Shown here piece after piece: positions 26,776 through 37,446 of a DNA stretch of 64,000 nucleotides (its first letter is position 1; the number at the start of each line of letters is the position of its first letter). The position numbers and the translations under genes are program-made. The notes below the pieces were generated by a model. It had not been told where the DNA came from, made no database searches, and was given only the letters and a program-made list of their open reading frames with translations. The stretch is from Girardinichthys multiradiatus (taxonomy: Eukaryota; Chordata; Actinopteri; Cyprinodontiformes; Goodeidae). The stretch is from positions 7,506,119-7,570,118 of the forward strand of contig NC_061816.1 in NCBI RefSeq assembly GCF_021462225.1, written 5' to 3'.

Positions 26776-27213
26776 TGTAATGGAAAATTATTTTAAAGTG
26801 CTCTGATATTCCCTTCACCTCTCTCCTCTGACCTCTGTGTTTTATTAGTGTTCTGTTATTTAGAGCAGATGGACTCTAAATTCAAATGCTGGAGAGTTTT
26901 ATGGTTAACACTTCCTGAAGTGTATATTTCAAGGGAAGGTAGATGGGTGCCCTCATAAATAACTTTGTTAACTCTGACCCGGGGAGGGTCTAGGGGCCAT
27001 ATTTCTAAAACTCTTTGAAGTTGAGATAACACCCTCATTTTTGGTATAAATACTGTTTGTGATTTCTGTTCGGGGCTCTGTTTCACTGACTAACCTCAGT
27101 GTCAGGGTCTTCAAACGCTGAATGCCTTTGAATAAAACTTATTTAGACAAAGTCCGGATTTTCTCTTGTTATGAGTCAACTTCTACCCACTTTGATAAGA
27201 AAAATCCACAACA
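26776..27213 (+). repeat. 5' LTR
   Basis: Begins TGTAATGG and ends CCACAACA. A TATA box (TATAAA, 27045-27050) and a polyadenylation signal (AATAAA, 27131-27136) mark U3, R and U5. A 76-codon antisense frame is present in both LTRs and has no independent support. Confidence 0.93.
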
Positions 27214-30200
27214 ATTTTAGCGTCACGAACAGGATCTAACGTGCCAGAGGAGACCGCAGGAGGGGACACGGACGTCTGGCCAGCCTGGGAGTTGTTCTCA
27301 GTCCACTTCCATTTTACGGAGGGGAGTTCTCATGTCCGCCTGCGGCTTCTGGCTGATTAGATCCGAACAATTTGTCGTCAAATATATCTGGGTGAGAAGT
27401 TGCTCTGTATGATATAATGTATATTATTATTTTTATTACACATTAACCATCATCTCCTAACTAATTAATTAGGTTCCAGAGTTGCGAGAGGGAGGACATC
27501 AGCTGAGGGCCCGGTTACCCTGCAAAGGAATTGCAGGGAGGTTCTTATTGGTAACAATAAGATAAAGCAAAACACAGGGTTTTGCGGGTGGTTTTTAGCA
27601 ATTTTCTACACCTCATAAAGGAGAAAAGCCAGACGGCAGACGTGCCGCTGAACAGGTAAAAAAAAAAAAAAAATGGTTCCGGAACCTTGAGGCATCAGGG
27701 GTGTCTCCTTCTTCATACTCTGATTTATAAAATAATGAAAGGAAAAAGTGGGGATGATTGTGTTAAATGTGCTTTAATTTGGAAGATAAGTTTGGTTTTT
27801 CACAGCGTGGAAGTTTGAGTGTAAATAAGTTAAATAGTTTAAATAGTTTCAAGTAAAACAGTTGATGGAAAAATAAATAAAAAAACATAAGAAGAATATT
27901 AAAAAGCACAGAGTGCATCAATTAAGGGGTTAAAGAGTTAAAACTTTCCTGAAGGAAGTTTTTTTTGTCTTAAATATTGCGATCAGTCGGTAAAGAAGGT
28001 AAAAGTGAAAAGAGACATTAGAGATGCGAAAAGAAAGTTGTTTTAGAAAGGAGTATAGTTCATGTTGTGGAAGGAAGTGACAGGCAGGTGGACAACTGAC
28101 TGACTGACTGATAATATGTATTTGTACAAAATCTGAACCTATACTAAACTTTTCTTTTGCCTCTCTCACACACAAATACACACATATATGGGATTTGAGT
28201 TAAACATCTGCGTTTTTGAGTCTGGATTTTAGAAACCTGCCCTTCTCCATGGCTACTCCGCCAGAGACGCTTCTCCAGCACGGCCTGAAAGAGAGAGATC
28301 TGCCTTCCTGCATGTTGAAAATCGCAGTGTGACTTTCTACAAGAAAAAAAAAAACGAAACTCAGAAGAAATCTGGACCCACTGAGATGGACAAAGATCCA
28401 TGCTGTTTGCAAGAGCTAGAAGAGCGATACACTGGATTTATATTGAAAGCATCTTATGCGGGCAGAAGAGAAACCGGAGCAAAGTTTCTTCTTTCTCCCT
28501 CCTGAAGAAGTTAAAGTGGACAAAGAAGGATTGAATGTCTCACCAACAGACCTGGGAAGGGCCTGGTTGTTTTTTTGGACTGATGGAGAACTGTGTGCCT
28601 GACAGTCTGACTCTGGAGCGATTTAGAAACTGATGGGGGTAACGTACAAACACACATTTGCATAAATCTTTTCCTATTTTCTGCAATGAAGAACGCTTAT
28701 TAACCGCTGCTCATGTGATGCTTGCTTGACGTTGACAGATATAGCGGTTTAAAATATTATTTTAGGGTTAGAAAAGTATCTTCAAAAGGGTGATAACTTA
28801 ACTCATTTGATACTTTGCGGTTAATTCTTTTAGAGAAGCAAGTTCTCTTTCGTCGTGGAATATTCAGGGTCAATTATTCTAGTTATTAAAAGCAGAGGAA
28901 GTTACAACATCTCCAAAACTCAGCAGTAACCAAGTGTTTCTATGTTATTCTCAGGACAGAACTCATGAAGGAGTATTTTTAAAACCCAGCGAATGCGTAA
29001 AACCTGATGGGTTTCTCCTTCAGGTATTATTTTCTGTTGTCAGATTTTGTATTCCATAAATCTAATGGGTAGAGACCTCATTAAAACAGGCTTAGTTCTA
29101 CTGCAGATGGTCTTCATACAGTCTCTGACACAGTACTTACAGTTTGGTGCAGTTTTTGTCCACAAGTGTTAACTGACACTTATGGAAAGTACAAATTCAT
29201 TGTTTTTCACAGCAGCTGCTGGGAAGAGGTTATATTAGTGTTTTTTTCTTCCCTCTTCTGATTCATGCAGCGTGTTGATTTACACTGTACCTTATATCAG
29301 GTCCTGACAAAAAACTATGAAAGGTTTGGTTCTGCAGGTTCTTTTTTCTCCCTTTGTAGAAGGAAAGGACACCTGATCAGTTCTGTGTTGCATAGAAATA
29401 TTAAAACACTTGTTGTTTTCTAAGATATCACCAGCTAAAAACTTTTAAAACTTTTGAGAGTAATTGGTTTTGTTAAACACATTTTCCTTGGTAAAACAAA
29501 CCTTTAAAATGAGAATGAAAAAATTGGGTTATTTAGAAAGAATCTGATTGGACAGTGGTACCACACAAAAATTAAACTAATCTCATGCTTCCTAAAAGAC
29601 TCTGCATGAAAAGGCCTTCAGAACCGTGGAGTTATTTTCCACCACAGTATTAAGTTTTTTAAGCATGCTTTTTCTTTATTTTAAAACAGATCTGGTTTTT
29701 TGTTTTGTTTTTGGCTTTTTAGCATAATGTTGTCTGAAGCTTCTTATGAACTGGGTTAGGAGCAAATATGATCTGAGGTAAATTAGGAGCTGTGAACTAA
29801 TAATTTAAATCTGATTATTGTCCAAGCAGAAATAATATATTTAGCCAATCCTTCAATCTCTGCAGAAAGTTAACACCATTGCTCAATGCAGTAGTACTCA
29901 ACTTGTGGTTCCTGGACCCCTGAAGCCTGTAAGCCATAGATTTTGGGTCCATGAAATTATAATACTTAATTAAAGGTAGGCTGATTACTTATTAAAATAG
30001 ATCTAAGCCAATGATGAGTTCCAGTCATTTGGTGGCTTTGAAATGCAATAATACTCAAAAATTTCTACTCTGGGGACACAGATTGGAGTTGAAGAGTTTA
30101 GTTTTGGAACCAAGGTTAGGATTTTTATAACAGAATAAAGACAAGTAAAATCCTTTATTTTAGGAAAAGAAAATAAATAAAGGCCCTCTTAACAGTAAGA

Positions 30201-32384
30201 GGATGGTCGGCTCAAACTCAAGTCTCCTTGTTTGATTTCTTAGGGTTTAAAGATTAAAGGACACAAGGTGATTTCAGATTACTAAGAGATAAAATATTGG
30301 AACATTTATCAGCATTTGGATTGTAAAAGAGGGGTTCTAGTAATAAGTTTTCCCCAACTCTCAACATTTAAATAGCCAAATTAAAGACAATTATATTTGT
30401 TCTTTTTTAAACACTATGTGGGAAAAAGTCCAGTTTGGAGACAAGCTTCTTATCTTCATTTATGATTAAGTCAAACACTGCAGTTTTGTTTAGTTTGGGT
30501 ATAACATGAAAATGTCAATGCTGACTTTTCTAATTTCGCCTCGGGGATCAATAAAGTATCTTTGAATTTGAATTGAATTAAATTAAAAATACTTCTTTGC
30601 ATTTAACTTGAAATTCTGCAATGCAGCTGCAATTAAATTGAGCAAAACAAAAAGAGAATTATAACAATAACTCTCAGGATTGTAGTTATTATTACAGAGT
30701 TACAGTACAAAGAATTAGCAAAAGGTTTCAGCATCAGTAAATTTGGATTCATATAAGAGAAAACTGTTGCTGTGCTTCTAAATACTTTGAGATTTTTTGG
30801 ACTATGTGCACTCATTTTTAAAAAGGATCCTGACGATTGTCATAACAAAATTTATCAATTATAGCATTAAAAGATATGGTTGAGAAAACATATTCTGAAA
30901 AGAGATTGTTAAAAATTTCTTTTAATTCTTGAAGCTTCAAATTTGGCCATTTGTTTGTCTTTGATGTTTTGTCTTTGTTTTGTTGGAATGAATGTTTGTT
31001 TATATGTTGCATGAAACAAGAATCCATGTTTAGAATAATGTTTCTAAATCCCAGATTGATTAAACTTTGAGTTTTCAGGAGAGTTAAGAAGCAGCTTGTT
31101 TCTCAGGTAGGTGCATGTTAACAGTTTTGCAGTTTAAGTTACACTAATGTGGGATGGGATGAAGAAACTGTGGTCCCGCCCATAGGCTGTCAATCAAAGG
31201 TTAGTTCTGCCTGACTCCGCCCACCTACCAGGTTGGTTCATGCCTTTGTTGTCATGGTAACGCTCAGCACCTCCCTTCCTGAGTTCTAACACTGTTTAAG
31301 AGACAATAGAATCAAAATGCTGGTAATGATTGTTGCCTTAATAACATGTTTTTTTTTTTGTATAATGATTAAGGATGTAGCATGACTTTTAGATTTATGT
31401 GTTTTATTATTAAAAGGTTAATGAAATAGTTTAAACTAGTTTGAAGAATTAGTTTTGCATGCAGAATCATTGGTGATTTATTAGATTGAAAGTTTCCCTG
31501 GTGCCATTAAGCTAGCTGACAGTTCAAGATATGCAAAAGTAAGGAATATATTTTTGATAAAGAATCAGAGTCATGCCTTTATACTTGGTGGGAATTATTT
31601 ATTAGATTCAATTTGTAGGGTTTATTCATCCAAATTACATTGGATGTCCATTAATCTAATACTCATCTTTGTACAAGACAAATCAGGATGATATGTGACT
31701 AATTTCTAAGTGAGACATTGATGAACTGAATAATTAAAGTTTGTGTTTAGTTGTTAATGGAACTGAATTGCAGTTAAAAACATCTGGATTTTCTTTATGT
31801 TGCTTTCGTTAAATTCATAGTGACACATAGTTATGTCAGAATTCATTTCTATGTAATGTGATCTTGGTTATTAAAACATTTTTGTACAAACTTTTTGCTG
31901 GATTGTCGCATGGGTTGGACCCTGCGCCAGGAGAGGGGAATGTCAGAATAAAGTAACATGGGGTTCCAAAAGTTTTAGCACTCATGGGAAAAAGGGTAGC
32001 TCATACCTCCAGTGAGGACTTAGTGACAATGCGAGAGAGACGTTGTACTTTGTTTATATAAATGGTGCATAGTTCCCTAAGACCACATTATGAAAACCTC
32101 TCTGAAATTATGGTGTTGATTTTTTGTGAAATTTTATATCTCCACAAATTAGACCATTTTTGAAATTCTTTTTGGGTTTTCTGAAACTATGAAATGTTGA
32201 CCTGTAATCAGACCTTCCTCAAACATCATGTCACATTTTTGATATTCAGAATTTTTAGCTGATGGTTACTGCTAGTATATCAGGTGAAGTCAGAAGATCA
32301 ATTATTTTGATTTTGTTGGATGTTTTGATGAAGTTCATGTAGTTAAGCACTTAGGTTTGAGAATGGGACTTTGAATTGAAAATT
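27214..32384 (+). other. Long leader and interior of the LTR element with no recognisable gag or reverse transcriptase
   Basis: The primer-binding site is expected at 27214 onward, where 'tagcgtcacgaacaggat' stands; I cannot assign it to a tRNA. About 5.2 kb follows, with only short frames, mostly AT-rich. A GC-box-bearing patch (ctccgcccac, cccgcccat) lies at 31170-31235. A small LINE tail sits at about 30535-30590. The interior looks like that of a large non-autonomous retroelement, but a heavily decayed gag cannot be excluded without a search. Confidence 0.55.
30535..30592 (+). mobile_element. LINE 3' tail nested in the LTR element
   Basis: 'cggggatcaataaagtatc' followed by TTTGAATTTGAATTGAATT is the plus-strand form of the Rex1-like 3' end seen at 23089-23150. 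It is a severely 5'-truncated insertion. Confidence 0.55.
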
Positions 32385-32880
32385 AGCCAAGCGTTGTGAA
32401 GGCTCTACCTATTGTTCTCACTTATGTGAGATTGAGAAAAATGACACAGGCAAATCTCAGTCCTTTTGAAGTGCTGTGTGGCAGGTCTCCTAATTTGGAC
32501 ATGGGGATATTGCCAAGAAAACTTTCTTCCACATCTTAGTGTGAAGATAGGATGTTGTTTTACTGTCAAAACCTGTCCACTGTGTTTTCTCAAGTTTCAC
32601 AGATGGTGAAGGCTGCATTACCAGAAACAGCCACTTCCACCCTCCAGTCCTTTATTCCTGGCGACTGGATTCTGGTCAGAGAATTTAGGAGAAAACACAG
32701 GAAGTCCAGGTGCTGGAATGGCCCATATCAGATCCTACTAGACACCCAGGAAAGCTGCAGCAAAGCTCCAGCTCCTCCAGCTTCATCTGGCTTCCAGGAC
32801 ACAAGTCATCTTCTAACTGGATCATCCACGGCTGAAAGGTGTGAGGACAGCGGACCGCCACAAGACAAAGAACTGTAAGC
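32385..32880 (+). pseudogene. Retroviral integrase C-terminal remnant (pol)
   Basis: First frame: LPIVLTYVRLRKMTQANLSP then FEVLCGRSPN and a stop, corresponding to the end of the integrase catalytic core. In another frame (from about 32600) the C-terminal domain follows: PGDWILVREFRRKHRKSR and WNGPYQILL, a GPY/F-type motif of gammaretroviral and related integrases. The two pieces are separated by a stop and a frame change, and there is no DDE core upstream. Integrase normally inserts viral DNA into the host genome; this remnant cannot. It lies directly before the envelope-like segment, as expected for pol-env order. Confidence 0.75.
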
Positions 32881-33420
32881 TGATCACTGGCGAGTGATTG
32901 AAGAACACTGTTCTTACAAGGGCACAATAATCCCTTGGGCAGTGCAACGTTATTTCAGAATCTACTTAAGGCCATCGCATTGCCTGAAAGTTAGAAATCA
33001 TAAGGTCATTTGCCTCACTGCACACACACCACAGTGAGAGATTCTTTCCTCCCACTTTGACAGCAAGACTGACTCTGAGGAGGAAATCTCGGATGCTTTT
33101 ATCAAACTTTTATGTTTATTGCTTGATATTTATCATTATGGTATTATTACAAATTTGAATGTGTTCATTTCCACCGTTGTTTAGTTGGACTATGGAAGCC
33201 TAACTTCCAGCAGGTTAGAGTTCCTGTTTCTAAATATGTTTCTAGAGGAGCTTCCTACGACCGCCCACCTGTACCAGACTGGTAACAGGGCAGCTTGAAG
33301 CCACTCAGGAGAGACAGCAGGATTTTTTGTTTTTTAAGTTGTGTTTATAATTTGTTTTCTTTAAAAAAAAACTGTTTGCTTTCAGTACCAGAAGAAAGGA
33401 CATTCCACTTCAAGGTCACG

Positions 33421-34243
33421 ATGCAGCTATATGGAAGGTGGTTTGTTCTGATGCTAATGATTGGTATTGCAAGTATTTTTTACAACTCTTGTGTTCATTT
33501 GGGAAAAGGTACAGCAAAGACAATGTAAGGCTAATTTGAGGAATTGTGCTAATAATACTCATCAGCGGATTCGAAGAGAGTTTCATCACTTTTCTGACTA
33601 CTATGAACATGCTGATAATGTTTGGTGGCAACTGATGCATCAAACCGTGAGGAAGATAAGAAATGATAGTTGTTATGTTTGTTGTTTGATTCCACGTGTT
33701 ATTAATGATCAACCATTTTTGGTACCAGTTCCTATTGATACTACTTATGCTCTAGCTACTTTCTTTCCAGATAACCGGTTGGTGGAGGTCATTTTTCCTT
33801 GGGTGAGGAATTATACTGTTAGGGAAAGCAGAAATGTTAGTACATTTTCTAGTGAGATTAATTTAACGTGTGCGTCTACAGGAACTCTTTATAGAATTCG
33901 GGGTATTAGAAATCCGATTAAAGATCCAGATATTTGTATTACACAGGAGGAAAGTACACCTTATTTCCTTGGGAAGACAGTAGGTTGCGAAGCTATTATA
34001 TCTGTTTTATGTGCTTTAATCAACAGACATAAATTTGAGTCATGTCCTATCAGAACTGATCCTTCTACTATTTCAGGATCTTTGGTCCCTGATCCCTTTG
34101 TGTTAACTTTTAATCTTACTGTTTTATCTGAGGAAGGTTTCACTGTTCTAACTACGGAGCAGCAGGCTATAAGAACTATGAGTTTGCAAAATAGAATGGC
34201 TTTGGATTATTTGTTAGCTGAGAGGGGTGATGGTTTTGAATAA
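33421..34243 (+). pseudogene. Truncated retroviral envelope-like sequence
   Basis: A hydrophobic leader (ATG at 33421; RWFVLMLMIGIASIFYNS) lies in one frame and stops at 33528. An overlapping frame (33461-34243) carries the rest, has no ATG at its start, and therefore needs a frameshift or splice to join the leader. It contains a CYVCC motif and several N-x-S/T sites (surface-subunit style). Its last part is LTTEQQAIRTMSLQNRMALD, resembling the heptad region of a transmembrane subunit. The frame stops just there, before the expected cysteine motif and membrane anchor, 44 bases from the 3' LTR. If ever made, the product would be soluble. Envelope proteins mediate entry; this one is broken. The assignment rests on context plus short motifs. 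Confidence 0.65.
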
Positions 34244-34275
34244 TTTTCTTTTAGTTATGTGATTATCTTGTAATC

Positions 34276-34287
34276 AGAAGAAAGGAG
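34276..34287 (+). promoter_or_regulatory. Polypurine tract of the LTR element
   Basis: The 12-purine run 'agaagaaaggag' ends immediately before the TG of the 3' LTR, the position where plus-strand synthesis is primed. Confidence 0.85.
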
Positions 34288-34725
34288 TGTAATGGAAAAT
34301 TATTTTAAAGTGCTCTGATATTCCCTTCACCTCTCTCCTCTGACCTCTGTGTTTTATTAGTGTTCTGTTATTTAGAGCAGATGGACTCTAAATTCAAATG
34401 CTGGAGAGTTTTATGGTTAACACTTCCTGAAGTGTATATTTCAAGGGAAGGTAGATGGGTGCCCTCATAAATAACTTTGTTAACTCTGACCCGGGGAGGG
34501 TCTAGGGGCCATATTTCTAAAACTCTTTGAAGTTGAGATAACACCCTCATTTTTGGTATAAATACTGTTTGTGATTTCTGTTCGGGGCTCTGTTTCACTG
34601 ACTAACCTCAGTGTCAGGGTCTTCAAACGCTGAATGCCTTTGAATAAAACTTATTTAGACAAAGTCCGGATTTTCTCTTGTTATGAGTCAACTTCTACCC
34701 ACTTTGATAAGAAAAATCCACAACA
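34288..34725 (+). repeat. 3' LTR
   Basis: Same length (438) and, by eye, the same sequence as 26776-27213, including TATAAA at 34557 and AATAAA at 34643. Confidence 0.93.
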
Positions 34726-34729
34726 ATCT

Positions 34730-36024
34730 CATGACCTCCATGTTGCTGAGCTCTAGACAAACACCTTGAGCTATCCAACCAGACACTATGCTGTCGTCTC
34801 CTAAAGCCTTTCAGTCATGACCTCTGACCTATTGTCTCAACCTGATGGATGGAGCTGACAGCAGGTGGTTCGTCAGCTAATGTGAATTTTCTTTCAACTT
34901 TACTAACTGATGTCAAGTTGTATCCATTGATAAAGTTAGAAAAAAATGTCTAAAGATTTTTAAACTATCTCAACATAATTTATGCTAAAGATTAATTAAT
35001 AAAAGGATATTGGTCAGTTGAGGACTTGAACTAGGACACTAGATGTTCTTAATACTGTAGTCTATCACACTGAGCTGTTGGTTGAATTACATCTACTGTC
35101 TTTTTTTGGACTTTTATCTTCTTATTCTCACGGTTGGCCTGAAGTTAACGTCACCACAGACATTGATCCCTTGCTGTCGGAGCTTTATTTCCTCCCTTCC
35201 TCTTCTTCTATGATGTTCTCACACATTGAAATCATGCTGGGGTTTGGTTATCTGCTGGCTTTCAGCACAGGTGACCTCCAGCTCAACAGTGTTTGGCTCC
35301 AGCTGGAAAACATGGTTGAACTTTCTGAAGGTAAATGTCAATTTGTATCCAGTAACAGATTATTTCTAGATCAGCCGACCAAGGAATCATTTTATCTGTT
35401 TACTGCAACCTTCTGCTTTTATTTGCTTTTATTTTCAATCTAAATAACTGATCAAAAATCACATCATGAATAATTCACACGACACACTGAGTTCTTTCCT
35501 TTAGCAATTCATCTTGTTTTAGTCGTGTTAAATGTGTTTGGTTTCTTAATTAATTCTTAATAAAATGAGTTACTGGGTCAGAAAGCTGAATGTTGCTTCT
35601 TAAAACCATTTGAAGGAAAACAAGGAAATAAAAAAGGAAAAAAAAATGTTTTATGTCTTAAAACATTTGTTGTATTTTCAATGCAGGAAAGTTGTCATTG
35701 GAGCTCTGTCAAAATGAAATCTTTTTTATTCTATTCTGTGTTTCATTCCCTGTCTGTCTTTTCTCCAGTTTACTGGGTTTAAACCATGACACAGTTGGTT
35801 TTAGATGAAGCCCATGCAGTTCATACTAACCAACACCTGATCTACCAGGTCACAGATGATCATGAAACATGTTTCAAACGTTACACTCTGAGATCATCTC
35901 CATCAGTTTATCAGCAATGTTTCTCTGAAGGTGACTAAATGAAAAACTAAAGTCAACATTTATTTATCTCCATTCAGAGAAAGAAACATCAGAGACAGTT
36001 TTCTCCTCAGATCCTGGTCTGAAG
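34730..36024. repeat. Tandem duplication, copy 1, right part
   Basis: Matches 37557-38848 with scattered substitutions. It contains a 121-codon frame (35078-35443, opening at TTG) identical in both copies; this reflects recent duplication and is not evidence of coding. Two tRNA-like relics occur on the minus strand (about 34740-34790 and 35013-35072, the latter with 'tagttcaagtcctc'). Confidence 0.9.
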
Positions 36025-36140
36025 ACCAGGTGGTCCATTGCAAAATCTCATCCATCCTGATGACAAAGCTGTGATTTCTGGTGTCACCAGATGTCAGCTT
36101 CAGTTTATTCATGGATCAGATGGACAGACAGACTCTGGAG
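36025..36140. other. Spacer between the tandem copies
   Basis: This 116-base spacer joins the end of copy 1 to the start of copy 2 and has no counterpart after copy 2, where NLR sequence follows instead. Confidence 0.6.
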
Positions 36141-36188
36141 ATGTGATCTGTGGACAGTAAAGATATCCAGCCCTGTTAGTGGAGTCTG

Positions 36189-36297
36189 CTTGGCTCCGCC
36201 CTATAAAAGGAAGTGGAAGCTTTCACTTCCTGTTTGACAGTCTGACCTTTCACCTGAGCTGGTCTGGATGGAGGAAGCACATGGAGCCAACATTTGG
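36189..36297 (+). promoter_or_regulatory. TATA promoter plus short first coding exon (copy 2)
   Basis: A GC box (gctccgccc), then TATAAAA at 36202-36208, then 'ctttcacttcctgtttgaca' where a transcription start would be expected. An ATG at 36268 opens ten codons (MEEAHGANIW) up to a donor, TGG|GTAACT, at 36298. This is the most complete of four copies of the module in the window. The downstream exons are unknown. Confidence 0.55.
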
Positions 36298-37212
36298 GTA
36301 ACTATACTTTGATTTCAATCAGTGACTTTAAATCTGTAGCTGTATTAATGTGACTGTGAATGTGGAGTTCAGATGGTGAGGAAGAGGAGAAGGTTTAGAT
36401 GTGAGGAGACCTGAAACTGCTGCTTTGGTTCTCCAGCTTCTGGATGAGCTCAATGAGATTGGTTTAAATGTTGGATTGAAATGAAAGTTTGTTGCATTGA
36501 AACACTAACTGAGGTCATTTAGATCCAAGGTTCTTCTAGCTCAGCTTTGGAGTTTGATCTGTTTGCTGAAGAACTTCCACAACATGTTGGTGTTAGCATG
36601 TGGAGCAGAACATGCTAACTGGTTTGAACTGCTTGAAGATGTTTGACTGTCTTCAGAGACTTGAGTTCAGCTGAGATGTTGAGTTTCTGAAGGTTGGTTG
36701 AACTTCTTTCAGCAGTTTAGCTGAATTTAGCATGTTGTTCTCCAGATGCTGATGCTGAGATGTTTTGTAAGTTTCTGCTGAAACTCAGATCAGATGTTGC
36801 TGTTGAACCAATCTGGATTATCTGTTTTAGAGTTTCCATGTAAGAAAATTTAATCTGAATTCAACTTTAAATGCATTTTGATTGAGAAGATCCAGAAGCT
36901 GAAGAAAGAAAGCAGCAGCTACAGGTTCTACTCAGGTCCAAAGTTTCTCCTGTTGTTCTCCCAGTAGAACTCCACATTTCCAGTGAGTTTAATACACTTT
37001 CAGGTTTAAAGTCACTGGTATCAAAGTTTAGTTTGACCAAATGAAGAGAAATCAGTGATAATGCAGAAGATCCAGAATGTGCAATAAAATATTGAGCTTG
37101 TGTTGTTTAGAAGATCATAACCTCCTCCATTTACCTCTTGATTATCCGGGGAGGGGACACGGCCCCCTCACCCACTCTCTGCAGCAGGTCTAGATCTTCT
37201 CTCCAGGTCGTC

Positions 37213-37446
37213 TCAGGCAGGACTTGAACCCAGGAACTCCACCACTGGCATCTTCTGGTCACAGACAGTTCCTCCACACCATCGGGTCCACTCCCTTCTT
37301 AGCTCTCTTCTCTTGGTGCTTTTCAACTTTTCAGTTTGAACCCTGAACTCCTCAAAATATAACCTCTCAGGTTCTTCACAACAAATAAGCTCCTGATGAG
37401 AAGTTGAAGCCAGTCTTTCTTGAATCTCCTTCCTACAGTCCATCAT
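37213..37446 (-). other. 77-codon frame, second duplicate copy; coding status doubtful
   Basis: Counterpart of 26433-26666 with one residue changed (P to Q near residue 10). Same reservations. Confidence 0.25.

Larger units (their letters stand above)
26776..34725 (+). mobile_element. Gammaretrovirus-like LTR element, internally deleted
   Basis: A 7950-bp element starting TG and ending CA, bounded by two 438-bp LTRs that appear identical by eye. The 4-bp direct repeat ATCT lies on both sides (26772-26775 and 34726-34729), and the corresponding point in the tandem copy (about 37553-37556) is an uninterrupted empty site. A polypurine tract (agaagaaaggag, 34276-34287) precedes the 3' LTR. The interior holds decayed integrase-end sequence (32385-32880) and a truncated envelope-like frame (33421-34243). 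No gag, protease or reverse-transcriptase frame is seen in 27214-32384. The 4-bp duplication and the integrase/envelope style suggest a class I (gammaretrovirus-like) origin. Identical LTRs imply a recent insertion, so this defective genome was probably copied using proteins supplied by a relative. Confidence 0.9.

Noticed and set aside
26856..27086. 76-codon antisense frame in both LTRs
   Set aside because: Lies antisense across U3 and R of the LTR; identical because the LTRs are identical.
32552..32878. Independent small gene of 108 codons
   Set aside because: It contains the integrase C-terminal motif PGDWILVREF...GPYQILL and belongs to the LTR element.
35013..35072. Functional tRNA gene on the minus strand
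   Set aside because: A- and B-box-like words exist, but acceptor and anticodon stems do not pair by eye; a relic or SINE head.
35078..35443. 121-codon frame identical at 37904-38269
   Set aside because: Opens at TTG; identity only reflects the recent tandem duplication, so it is not evidence of selection.
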